Below are positions 50,924 to 60,295 of a stretch of 64,000 nucleotides of DNA, piece after piece. Every line of letters begins with the position of its first letter. The first letter of the stretch is position 1. The DNA lies in contig CAYJLV010000019.1 of assembly GCA_964371405.1 (NCBI GenBank), positions 4,804 through 68,803 of the forward strand, written 5' to 3'. The notes beneath the pieces are model-generated. The model was not told the origin of the DNA, ran no database searches, and saw only the letters and a program-made list of their open reading frames with translations. A program made the position numbers and the translations under genes. The DNA comes from JAMHWF01 sp964371405 (GTDB taxonomy: Bacteria; Pseudomonadota; Gammaproteobacteria; Burkholderiales; Burkholderiaceae_C).

Positions 50924-51352
50924 ATGAACACGCTGTCGATCCCCCAACGCACCCTGACCGAACTCGATCACGTGCGCATCGCGCGCCTGGTCGGACGTTT
51001 CTTCCCGACCGAGCGCGACCGCACGCCGCATCTTGCGCCGCTGGTCGACCTGCTCGACGAGGCCGATCTCGTGCCGTCGCGCCAGGTCGCGCCCGACGTG
51101 GTGACGATGTACTCGCAGATCGAAATTGTCGACCCGGCCACTGCAACGCGGCAGCGTCTGACGCTGTGCTACCCGCATGACGCCGAGCCCGCGGCGGGCT
51201 TCGTTTCGGTGCTGTCGCCGATCGGTGCGGCGCTGCTCGGCCTGCAGGTCGGCGAACAGGCGCGCTGGCGCACGCCCGACGGGCGCGACGCGAGCGGCGA
51301 AGTTGCCGCCATCCTGTTCCAGCCCGAGGCGAGCGGCGACTACATGATCTGA
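50924..51352 (+). CDS. rnk: Rnk-like nucleoside diphosphate kinase regulator (GreA/GreB C-terminal fold)
   Basis: This is a 142-residue protein with an N-terminal helical segment and a C-terminal FKBP-like Gre domain (TMYSQIEIVDPATATRQRLTL, LSPIGAALLGLQVGEQARW). Rnk-type proteins bind RNA polymerase near the secondary channel but lack the long Gre coiled coil. The name reflects an early genetic link to nucleoside diphosphate kinase. A clear GGAGG ribosome site precedes the ATG. It converges on rpoH with a shared terminator. Confidence 0.88.
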   Translation: MNTLSIPQRTLTELDHVRIARLVGRFFPTERDRTPHLAPLVDLLDEADLVPSRQVAPDVVTMYSQIEIVDPATATRQRLTLCYPHDAEPAAGFVSVLSPIGAALLGLQVGEQARWRTPDGRDASGEVAAILFQPEASGDYMI

Positions 51353-51368
51353 TGCCGCAGCAAGAAGA

Positions 51369-51394
51369 AAGAGGCTGCCCGCGGGCAGCCTCTT
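51369..51394. terminator. Bidirectional terminator between rnk and rpoH
   Basis: This is a perfect 26-bp palindrome: AAGAGGCTGCCC (51369-51380), loop GC, GGGCAGCCTCTT (51383-51394). The A-rich left flank (AAGAAGAA) and the CTCTT right flank give short U tracts in both directions. It lies between the convergent rnk and rpoH stops. Confidence 0.9.
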
Positions 51395-51413
51395 CGCTGG
51401 GGGGAAAGCTGCG

Positions 51414-52352
<939 letters not shown>

Positions 52353-52376
52353 CGATACCTCCGTAGAGTTCCGTTC

Positions 52377-52406
52377 ATTCTAGCACTCCAGTATGACGAG
52401 TGCCAG
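52377..52406 (-). promoter_or_regulatory. rpoH promoter overlapped by a CIRCE (HrcA) operator
   Basis: On the plus strand CTAGCACTC (52380-52388), nine bases, then GAGTGCCAG (52398-52406) matches CIRCE (TTAGCACTC-N9-GAGTGCTAA) at 15 of 18 arm positions with exact spacing. On the minus strand the same bases contain CTGGCA (52401-52406) and TAGAAT (52377-52382) 18 bp apart, a plausible sigma-70 promoter for rpoH. The operator covers both hexamers. HrcA bound here should block rpoH transcription. Confidence 0.82.
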
Positions 52407-52459
52407 AACAGGGATCACGCAGAAACGAAGCTATTTACGAAAGTAAGCACAAACATGAA

Positions 52460-55400
52460 TCATCCGAACAGGGTGTCACGCTGCATCAGCAGTTCGTCGA
52501 TCAGGCGCAGCAGTTCCCCCACGTTGACCGGCTTGGTCAGGTAGCGTTCGGCGCCGGCATCGAGCGCGGCACGGATGCGAGCAGCGACGGCGTCGGCCGA
52601 CACGACGACGACGGGGATCGACGCCGTGGCGTCTTCGTCCTTGAGCATGCGCAGCAACTGCAGCCCTTCGATGTCGGGCAGGTGCATGTCGAGCAGGATC
52701 AGGCTCGGCGGTTGGGCGCGGATCGCCGCCAGCGCCTCCATGCCCGTCGTCGACACCTTCAGGCGCACCTGCGGGCGCTGCGCGAGGATGCCTTCCATCA
52801 CGACGGCATTGGTCTCGTTGTCCTCGATGTAGTGGACGATGCGCTGGTGGTATTCGTTCAGCGGCGCCGCGATCGCCTCGTCGAGGTGCGGTTCGCCGGC
52901 GGGCGGCGCGGCGCGCGGCAACGTCAGGATGAACGACGAACCCTCGCCCTCGGTGCTGCGCGCGCGCAGGCTGCCGCCCATCAGCTCGGCGAGGCGCTGG
53001 CTGATCACCAGACCGATGCCCGTGCCTTCGAACGCCGACTGTTCGCGGCCGAGACGGTTGAACGGCTGAAACAACCCGGCCAGCTGTTCGGCGTTCATGC
53101 CCAGGCCTGTGTCGCTGACCGCCAGCTCGATCGCGCCGACGCCGTTGACGCGCGTCGCTATGTGGATGCGACCGCCGTCGATGTTGTACTTGACGGCGTT
53201 GCTCAGGAGGTTGGTCAGGATCTGCTTGACGCGCGTCGCGTCGCCGCTGACCTGCGCCGCATCGGGCTGCAGCGACTGCGTTACGACGATGCCGCGCTCC
53301 TGTGCCGTGCGGTCGACCATCGCCAGCGTCGCCTCGATCGCCTGCGGCAGCTCGATCGGCTCGATATCCAGGCGCAGCGTGCCGGCCTCGATGCGCGACA
53401 GGTCGAGCGTGTCGTTGATCATGTCGAGCAGGTGCCAGCCGGCGGTCTGGATCTGGCCGACCCAGTCGCGCTGGCTCTCCGAGAGCGGATGCGTGCGGTC
53501 GAGCTCGATCAGCTGCGCGAAACCGAGCACAGCATTGAGCGGCGTGCGCAGCTCGTGGCTCATGCGCGAGAGGAAGTCGCTCTTCGCGTGGTTCGCCGCC
53601 TCGGCGGCTTCGCGAGCCGCCTCGGCGTCCTGCAGCCGGAGATGCTCCGTGATGTCCTCGACGACGCCGACGATGCGGTACGGCCGGCCCTCGGCGTCGC
53701 GCAGCAGCGAGACGATGCTGCGCGTCGACACGGTGCTGCCGTCGCGCGTGATGTAGCGCTGCTGGCGCCGGTAGGCCGAGATCTCGCCGCGCACCAGCCG
53801 GCCGGCGAGTTCGAGGTTCTCCAGCCGCTCGTCGGGGTGGGTGAACTCCATCGAGGTCATCGTCGCCAGCTCGTCGGCGCCGTAGCCGACCAGCTCGTGG
53901 AACGTCGGATTCGACTCCTTGAACGTGCCCTGAAGGTCGGTATAGAAGACGCCGATCGGCACATGGTTCAGGATATTGCGAAAGCGCTGTTCGCTCTCGC
54001 GCAGCGCGGCCTCGGTGCGCGAGCGCTCGCCGATCTCGCGTTGCAGGTCGGCAGTACGCTGCTCGACGGCGAACTCGATTCGCTGGGCGCGTCCCGTCAT
54101 CGTCAGCAGCAGGGCGCCGAGCAACGACACCGCCGCCAGCGCGGTGATCGACAGCAGCCAGGCGTCGGCCTCGTCGCTTCCCGGCAGGGCGCCTTCGTCG
54201 GCATGCACGTCGATCTGCCAGGCGCGGCCGGCGTAGACGATCGGGTCGGTGCGCCGCCACGGCGTAGCGCCCCCGCGCGCGCAGTCCGCCGCGCCCGCAA
54301 GGAGCGGATGCGGCGCAGCCGGGTGGGTGTCGCGCAGGCACACACGCAGGTAGGGCGGCAGGCCCCTGGTAGCGAGCGCGAGCACGTCCTGCATGCGCAG
54401 CGAGACGAAGACGAAGCCGCGCACGCGCGAGCTGCGTTCCACCTCGTCGGTGGGGTGTCCGTCGTAGACGGCGCGGAAGATGGCGACGCGCGTCGGCGTG
54501 TCCGGGTCGCTCGAGAACCGGACGCCGGCCGACGCCACCGGCTGCCCGATGCGGCGCGCCGCGTCGATCGCCTCGCGCGTCGCTTCGGCCGACAGCAGGT
54601 TGACGCCGATGAAGCGCGCGCTGGCCGGCGAGTGCGGCTCGCTGTAGCGCATGGCGACGACTTCGTTTCCGGTGGCGGCGACGCGCACGCCGCCGGCGAC
54701 GACATCGACGACAGCGTAGTCGGGCGTGCCGGCGCGGCGCACCGATTCCTCGTGCGCCGCCAATTGCTCGCGCGGGATGCGTTCGCTCCAGCCGAGCGTC
54801 TGCGCGCTCACCGGCGACTCCGTCCAGTAGCGACCGACGCGCGCGAACTCCTCGGCCGTCACGTCGTCGGAAGCGATGAACAGGCCGTGGATCGCCGCCA
54901 GCGCGTGCAGCGGCGTCTCGAGCTGCATCGCCACGGCGTTGTGCGCCGTCGCGGCATCATGGTCGAAACGCGCCTGGGCAAGTTCGCCGTCCCAGCGTGC
55001 AACCAGCGCGATCGCGGCGCCGACCAGCACGCTGGCCGTCGCCAGCGGCAGCGCGACGCTGCGCAGCCGGCTTCGCCACAGTTCGCGCGGCTCGCCGACC
55101 AGGCACAGCATCACCGGCGCGCCGACCGAAATACCCAGTGCGTCACCGGTCCACCACGTCCACCAGGTGAAGGAGATCTGCTCCGGGCGCAGCAGTCCGG
55201 CCGCGGCCAGCGTCGCGACGGCGATCGAGGCGCTGATCGTGCTGATCAGCGCGGCGCCGAGCAGGAAGAACAGCGCCACATCGCGCAATTCGGTCAACTG
55301 CAGCGGCTGCGACAGGCGGCGCCGCAGCAGCCAGGCGCCGGCGGCGGCCTGCAGTGTCGCGCCCAGCGCAATGGCGGCTGCGACGCCGGCGGCGCGGCCA

Positions 55401-55648
55401 ACGTCGTCGGCGCCCGGCGCATTCCACAGCGCGCCGAGCGCCACGGCGAATGCCGCCAGCGCGACACCCGGCAGCATGGTCCGGCCCCACAGCAGCGCGC
55501 CGACGAGCGCGACGCCAGAGGCCGGGAACAAGGGCGCTGCAAGGCCCGGCGGCACGGTCATCGCGAGCGCTGCCCAGCCCAGCAGGGCATACGCCAGCGT
55601 GGCGAGGACGATGGCCGGCGGCCGGCGCACGGGCGGGTGGAACTGCAT
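52460..55648 (-). CDS. MASE1-CHASE-PAS hybrid histidine kinase with C-terminal receiver
   Basis: This is a 1062-residue membrane kinase. About eight N-terminal helices (residues 12-310) form a MASE1-like sensor. A periplasmic CHASE domain (about 330-530) contains RYWTESPVSAQTLGWSERIP. After a last helix comes a PAS domain (about 575-690) with IPIGVFYTDLQGTFKESNPTF. The HisKA domain has SRMSHELRTPLN (His698). The HATPase has NLLSNAVKYN and GTGIGLVISQRLAELMGG. The receiver has Asp987 in LILLDMHLPDIEG. CHASE domains bind small extracellular ligands such as cytokinin-like molecules, but the ligand here is unknown. No partner regulator is adjacent. Confidence 0.9.
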   Translation of the reverse strand: MQFHPPVRRPPAIVLATLAYALLGWAALAMTVPPGLAAPLFPASGVALVGALLWGRTMLPGVALAAFAVALGALWNAPGADDVGRAAGVAAAIALGATLQAAAGAWLLRRRLSQPLQLTELRDVALFFLLGAALISTISASIAVATLAAAGLLRPEQISFTWWTWWTGDALGISVGAPVMLCLVGEPRELWRSRLRSVALPLATASVLVGAAIALVARWDGELAQARFDHDAATAHNAVAMQLETPLHALAAIHGLFIASDDVTAEEFARVGRYWTESPVSAQTLGWSERIPREQLAAHEESVRRAGTPDYAVVDVVAGGVRVAATGNEVVAMRYSEPHSPASARFIGVNLLSAEATREAIDAARRIGQPVASAGVRFSSDPDTPTRVAIFRAVYDGHPTDEVERSSRVRGFVFVSLRMQDVLALATRGLPPYLRVCLRDTHPAAPHPLLAGAADCARGGATPWRRTDPIVYAGRAWQIDVHADEGALPGSDEADAWLLSITALAAVSLLGALLLTMTGRAQRIEFAVEQRTADLQREIGERSRTEAALRESEQRFRNILNHVPIGVFYTDLQGTFKESNPTFHELVGYGADELATMTSMEFTHPDERLENLELAGRLVRGEISAYRRQQRYITRDGSTVSTRSIVSLLRDAEGRPYRIVGVVEDITEHLRLQDAEAAREAAEAANHAKSDFLSRMSHELRTPLNAVLGFAQLIELDRTHPLSESQRDWVGQIQTAGWHLLDMINDTLDLSRIEAGTLRLDIEPIELPQAIEATLAMVDRTAQERGIVVTQSLQPDAAQVSGDATRVKQILTNLLSNAVKYNIDGGRIHIATRVNGVGAIELAVSDTGLGMNAEQLAGLFQPFNRLGREQSAFEGTGIGLVISQRLAELMGGSLRARSTEGEGSSFILTLPRAAPPAGEPHLDEAIAAPLNEYHQRIVHYIEDNETNAVVMEGILAQRPQVRLKVSTTGMEALAAIRAQPPSLILLDMHLPDIEGLQLLRMLKDEDATASIPVVVVSADAVAARIRAALDAGAERYLTKPVNVGELLRLIDELLMQRDTLFG

Positions 55649-55800
55649 CGGAAACGGGCGGCGCGCTCGTCGCTGCTTGGGGGCAGCCTGGGCGCGGAGC
55701 GCGTAGACGCTGCGAAGTGAGCGATGCCGCCGAGCCTATCACCGCGCCGTCGCGCGGCGCACAGGGCGTGCACCGACGCCGCCCGGCGGCGTGGCGGACT

Positions 55801-56895
55801 TCAGACGTTGAACAGGAAGTGCAGCACGTCGCCGTCCTTGACGACGTACTCCTTTCCTTCGGCGCGCATCTTGCCGGCCTCCTTGGCGCCTTGCTCGCCC
55901 TTGCAGGCGATGAAGTCGTCGTAGGCGATCGTCTGGGCGCGGATGAAGCCGCGCTCGAAATCGGTGTGGATCGCAGCGGCGGCCTGCGGCGCCGTGGCGC
56001 CGACCGGGATCGTCCAGGCGCGCACTTCCTTCACGCCCGCGGTGAAGTAGGTCTGCAGCCCGAGCAGCTTGAACGCCGCGCGGATCAGGCGGTTCAGCCC
56101 GGGCTCGCTCTGGCCCATCTCGGCGAGGAAGAGCTGCTTGTCTTCGTCGCTCAGGTCGGCCATGTCGGCTTCCGTCTTGGCGCAGATCGCGACGACGGGC
56201 GCGTTCTGCTTGGCGGCGTAGTCGCGCAGGCGGTCGAGGTAGGGGTTGTTCTCGAAGCCGTGCTCGTCGACGTTGGCGACGAACATCGCCGGCTTGGCCG
56301 TGATCAGGCTGAGCTGCTTGAGCACGGTGAGCTCTTCTTTGCTGAAGTCGATCGTGCGCACCGCGTGGCCATCGTTGAGCGCGGCCTCGCAACGCTTCAG
56401 CACGGCGACGAGGCGCTGCGCGTCCTTGTCCTGGCCGGCCTTGGCGACCTTCGACCAGCGCACCAGACTCTTTTCGACGGTCGCCATGTCGGCCAGGCAC
56501 AGCTCGGTCTGGATGACCTCGATGTCGGAGATCGGGTCGACATTGCCGGCGACATGGATCACGTTCTCGTCGTCGAAGCAGCGCACCACGTTGATGATGG
56601 CATTGGTTTCGCGGATGTGCGCGAGGAACTGGTTGCCCAGCCCCTCGCCCTTCGACGCGCCGGCGACCAGACCGGCGATGTCGACGAACTCGACCACCGC
56701 CGGCAAGACGCGCTCGGGCTCGACGATCGCGGCCAGCGCCTGCAGCCGCGGGTCGGGCAGCTCGACGATGCCGACGTTGGGCTCGATGGTGCAGAACGGG
56801 TAGTTCTCGGCCGCGATGCCTGCCTTGGTCAGCGCATTGAAGAGGGTGGACTTGCCGACGTTGGGCAGGCCCACGATGCCGCATTGCAGGCTCAT
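55801..56895 (-). CDS. ychF: Redox-regulated ATPase YchF (Obg family)
   Basis: This 364-residue P-loop protein binds ATP and associates with ribosomes. It starts MSLQCGIVGLPNVGKSTLFNAL (Walker A), with the switch region FVDIAGLVAGASKGEGLGNQFL. NVDEH replaces the usual NKxD. A C-terminal TGS domain ends VVKDGDVLHFLFNV. All features are standard. A TAGAAT -10 lies at 56931-56936 on the minus strand, 35 nt before the ATG. Confidence 0.97.
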   Translation of the reverse strand: MSLQCGIVGLPNVGKSTLFNALTKAGIAAENYPFCTIEPNVGIVELPDPRLQALAAIVEPERVLPAVVEFVDIAGLVAGASKGEGLGNQFLAHIRETNAIINVVRCFDDENVIHVAGNVDPISDIEVIQTELCLADMATVEKSLVRWSKVAKAGQDKDAQRLVAVLKRCEAALNDGHAVRTIDFSKEELTVLKQLSLITAKPAMFVANVDEHGFENNPYLDRLRDYAAKQNAPVVAICAKTEADMADLSDEDKQLFLAEMGQSEPGLNRLIRAAFKLLGLQTYFTAGVKEVRAWTIPVGATAPQAAAAIHTDFERGFIRAQTIAYDDFIACKGEQGAKEAGKMRAEGKEYVVKDGDVLHFLFNV

Positions 56896-56960
56896 GGGTG
56901 AACTTCCGGGAGGCCGAGGGAAAGGCGCCGATTCTACGACCGGGGTCGTTCGCAGTCCTT

Positions 56961-57821
56961 TCAGTCGAAGCGCAGGCTGGCTCTGCCACGCAGGCCGCGC
57001 CGCAGCACGCGATCGACGCCCTCGACGATCATGGCGTTCATGCCGAAGGTGATTGCGCCGCCCTTGCGCGCGTCGGCGCGGTAGGCGGCGAGGGCGTCGC
57101 CGACGGCGTGACCGGACTCGCCGCTGGCCGGGTCGACGTCGGGCACGCTGCAGCGCGTGCAGGCGTCGGCGATGCGGATGCGGATCGGGCCGTCGTCGGT
57201 GTCGAACACGATCTCGTCGAGATGGTCCTCGCCGTGCGCGTCGAGCCCGTCGAGCACGAGGTTGGGCCGCAGGCGCTCGAGCGTGACCGGGCCCGCGCCC
57301 TGCGCTGCCAGCCGCTCGTTGAGCGCCGCCAGCGACGCTGTCGACGTGACGAGCAGCGGAAAGGCGTCGCTGAACGCGTTCTCGGCCGCAACGCCGCGGC
57401 TGCGGCCGGGGTCCGACAGGCGCTGCTGCTCGGGGTCGAAGCGCAGCAGGCGCAGGCGCCGGCCGAGGAAGTCGCTGAACCACTGCGCCGCCAGCGCGCC
57501 CATGTCATAGGCGCGCACGGTGTCATTCCACACCCGCGCCTCGGTCGGTGCTTCCACCGTGTCGAGCAGCAGGTGCAGCGGCAGCATGCCGGGCGCGCGC
57601 AGCACGAGGTCGCTCTCGCGCAGCGTCGGCCGCACCAGCACCATGCGCGGCAGCACGCGCTGTGTGACGAAGACGCCGTGCTCGTCGACCACCATCCAGG
57701 CGCGGTCGAGTTCGAGGCCGGTCTCGATCACGAGCGCATCGTCGACCGCGATGCCGGCGCACGACTTGATCGGGTAGAGGTGCAGCGAGGCGAGGCTCAG
57801 GTCTTCGGTGGTGTCGTTCAC
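56961..57821 (-). CDS. MOSC domain-containing protein (MOSC_N + MOSC)
   Basis: This is a 286-residue protein with an N-terminal MOSC_N beta-barrel (LASLHLYPIKSCAGIAVDDALV) and a MOSC domain containing LERLRPNLVLDGLDAHGEDHLDEI and the Cys-bearing ADACTRCSVPDVDPASG. This pattern resembles the YcbX/mARC group, which carries molybdenum cofactor and reduces N-hydroxylated compounds. No ferredoxin domain is attached. The GTG start overlaps the asmA stop (GTGA), so it is the second gene of a coupled pair. Confidence 0.9.
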   Translation of the reverse strand: MNDTTEDLSLASLHLYPIKSCAGIAVDDALVIETGLELDRAWMVVDEHGVFVTQRVLPRMVLVRPTLRESDLVLRAPGMLPLHLLLDTVEAPTEARVWNDTVRAYDMGALAAQWFSDFLGRRLRLLRFDPEQQRLSDPGRSRGVAAENAFSDAFPLLVTSTASLAALNERLAAQGAGPVTLERLRPNLVLDGLDAHGEDHLDEIVFDTDDGPIRIRIADACTRCSVPDVDPASGESGHAVGDALAAYRADARKGGAITFGMNAMIVEGVDRVLRRGLRGRASLRFD

Positions 57822-60184
57822 TTGATCAGTCCCTTGAGGGCATCCTTGAGCGCGTCGCGCGGGCGCGCGGGGGCCGACGCTGCACCGGCTGGCTTCTCGG
57901 CGCCGAGGCGTTCGCGCAGCCGGTCTTCGAGCCGACGCTGCAGCGCGCCCGCCGCGACGGCCGACCACTCGATGCGCCAGTCGACGGCGTCGAGCGGCCC
58001 GGCCAGGTGCACGGGAATCGTCAGCCCGCGCAGCGCGGCGAGCTCGGCGCCGCCCTGGCCCTGCGCCGTGTCCGTCACCGTGGTGCGCAGCGTGTAGTCG
58101 ATGCGGCTGCGGCCGATGTCGATGGCGCCGCTGCCCGCGACGCGCAGGAACGGGCTCTTGGCCGCAAGGTCGCCGTTGCGCGCGATGCCTTCGGCGATGC
58201 GAAAGCTCGCGTTCAGTTCGGTGAAGTCCGTCTTCTCGGTCTGCGACGCGCGCTGCACGGCGTCGCGCTGCAGCGTCAGCGCCGCCTTGGCCTCGCGCAG
58301 CCGCCGCGCCAGGTCGATGCCGCGCACGGCGCCGTCGCGCAACTGCAGCGCGGCCTGCCCGGCGAGCTGCGAGCGCAGCGCCTGCACGCTGGCGCCTGAG
58401 GTCTGCAGCTCGGCCGTGATGCGTCCGCGCCCTTCGAGCCGGTCGCTGCCGGCCAGCTCGGCGAGCAGTCTGTGCACGTCGATGCCGTTGGCAGCCAGCT
58501 TCGCGACGATGCGCTGCGAGCCGGCCGCGGCGCTGCCGCTGGCTTCGATGCTGCCGCCCCAGGCCTGGGCCTGCAGGCGCGACACGCGCAGCGTGCCGTC
58601 GTCGAGCGTGGCCTCGAGGCGCACGTCGTCGGCGCGCAGCGGCTGCCAGGCGAAGCGCCCGGCGCGCAGCGTGAAGCGGCCGTCGACGGCGCGAAGCACG
58701 CCGAGATCGATGGGCGTGTCGGTGCCGGCGGGCACTGCCTGGGCTGCCGGCGACTGCGCGCGGCCGAGCAGCGCATCGAGGTCGAGGCTGTCGAAGCGCG
58801 CCTGCGCCTGCAGCTTGGGCACGCGACCGCCGAGCGCGGCGCTGCCGTCGCTGGCAAAGGCGTTGCCGCCGAGCGTGCCGGCGAGGTTCCAGCCGGCGGC
58901 CTGCGCCGAGACATGCGCGCTGCCGCGCGCCGCGAGGGCGAGCGCTTGCGGCGCCGCGCCGATGCGCGCCTGCAGGTCGATCTGCTCCGCGGCGAATCCC
59001 TTCCTGGCTGGCCGCAGCACGGCATTGGCTTTCAGCGCCCCCTCGAAGGGCGCGGCGCCCTGGCGCCCCGCGAGCGTGACGTTCAGCCCGGGCAGGCGGA
59101 TCTGCTCGAAGCTGCCCGCCGGTGGGCCCGACGCGAAGCGACCCTCGATGCCGTTCGGGCCGGTCAGTGCGAACGTGCCTGCGAACGGCTCGCCGCGCAC
59201 CGTGTCGCCGGCGATGTCGAGCGCCGGCCAGTCGAGCGCGAACGCCAGCGGCTGCCCGGCCCGGCTGCCGGCGAGCCGGATCTCGAGCTTGGCCAGCGCG
59301 AGCGACTTGGCGTGCGCGTCGTGGCTCAGCCGCCCGACCTGCAGGCGCGAGCCGGCCAGCCGCACGTCGCCCGCCGTCGCGCCGAACTCGGCGCGCAGGT
59401 CGGCGGCTTGCAGCGTCTGCGCTGCGCCGTCCCAGGACAGGTCGCCGCGCAGTGCGGCGTCAATCGCGCGCAGCCCCGCGGCGTCGCCCTTGTAGGTGAG
59501 TTGCATGCCGGCGAGCGCGAGCGCACCCGAGTCGGGCGTCCAGCGCAGCCGCGTGCGCCCGCCGAGTTCGCCCTGCACGGCAGGCTGCTGCAGCGCGAGC
59601 CGCGCCTGCAGCTCGATCGGCGCGTCGACCCCCGGCGCGAAGCGGCCGGCCGCGAACGACTGCAGCGCCACCTCGCCGATCAGCGGCAGCGTCGCGTCGC
59701 GCAGCCGCAGCGTCAGGTCGCGCACCTCGATGCGCCCGACGTCGAACTTCAGGCTCGGCCCGGCGCCGACGCCGCCCGCACCGCCGCGCGTGAGGTCGTC
59801 GATGTTGCTCGCGCCCTTGGCGTCGCGCGTCCAGGCGAGCTGCGCGCCGTGCACCTCGATGCGGTCGACGACGAGCTGGCCCGCCAGCAGCGGCAGCACG
59901 CGCACGGCGAAGGCGGCATCGTCGACGGCGGCGAAGGTGTCGCTGCGGCCGACTTCGCTCAGCCGCAGCTTCGACGCGCGCAACTCGATGCGCGGCAGCA
60001 GCGACAGCGACAGCGGCCCGTCGATCGCCAGCGTGCGGCGGTGCTCGCGCTGCATCCAGTCGATGGCAACGCCCTTGTAGCGCTCGGCATCGAAGCTCGC
60101 GACCAGCCAGGCGACGACGGCCGCGACGATCAGCACGAGGCCGAGCAGGCCGAAGGCGACTCGGCGCAGCCACAGCGACGTCAT
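57818..60184 (-). CDS. AsmA-family protein
   Basis: This 788-residue protein has one N-terminal membrane anchor (about residues 8-30, LLGLVLIVAAVVAWLVASFD) and a very long periplasmic beta-rich region. The AsmA start is RYKGVAIDWMQREHRRTLAIDGPLSL-like and the C-terminal AsmA_2 part contains LRDGAVRGIDLARRLREA. AsmA proteins are thought to help move phospholipids to the outer membrane. The composition is repetitive in Ala/Leu/Arg. It overlaps the MOSC gene by 4 nt. Confidence 0.9.
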   Translation of the reverse strand: MTSLWLRRVAFGLLGLVLIVAAVVAWLVASFDAERYKGVAIDWMQREHRRTLAIDGPLSLSLLPRIELRASKLRLSEVGRSDTFAAVDDAAFAVRVLPLLAGQLVVDRIEVHGAQLAWTRDAKGASNIDDLTRGGAGGVGAGPSLKFDVGRIEVRDLTLRLRDATLPLIGEVALQSFAAGRFAPGVDAPIELQARLALQQPAVQGELGGRTRLRWTPDSGALALAGMQLTYKGDAAGLRAIDAALRGDLSWDGAAQTLQAADLRAEFGATAGDVRLAGSRLQVGRLSHDAHAKSLALAKLEIRLAGSRAGQPLAFALDWPALDIAGDTVRGEPFAGTFALTGPNGIEGRFASGPPAGSFEQIRLPGLNVTLAGRQGAAPFEGALKANAVLRPARKGFAAEQIDLQARIGAAPQALALAARGSAHVSAQAAGWNLAGTLGGNAFASDGSAALGGRVPKLQAQARFDSLDLDALLGRAQSPAAQAVPAGTDTPIDLGVLRAVDGRFTLRAGRFAWQPLRADDVRLEATLDDGTLRVSRLQAQAWGGSIEASGSAAAGSQRIVAKLAANGIDVHRLLAELAGSDRLEGRGRITAELQTSGASVQALRSQLAGQAALQLRDGAVRGIDLARRLREAKAALTLQRDAVQRASQTEKTDFTELNASFRIAEGIARNGDLAAKSPFLRVAGSGAIDIGRSRIDYTLRTTVTDTAQGQGGAELAALRGLTIPVHLAGPLDAVDWRIEWSAVAAGALQRRLEDRLRERLGAEKPAGAASAPARPRDALKDALKGLIK

Positions 60185-60245
60185 CGGTGGATCGTGCTCG
60201 CTTGCATCGGGCGATTCTGCCGCGTCGGCAGCACGGCGCCGTCCT

Positions 60246-60251
60246 TACAAT
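60246..60251 (+). promoter_or_regulatory. Putative -10 element of the UbiH-like gene
   Basis: TACAAT at 60246-60251 lies 44 nt before the ATG of the monooxygenase gene, in the 111-nt spacer from the divergent asmA. No convincing -35 was found. Confidence 0.4.
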
Positions 60252-60295
60252 GCTTCGGGCTGCAACGCGAACGCGCCGCACCCGCCCACCCCCCG

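Noticed and set aside
55776..55792. ACGCCGC/GCGGCGT hairpin after ychF as a terminator
   Set aside because: There is no T tract on the minus strand and short G/C palindromes are very common in this sequence.
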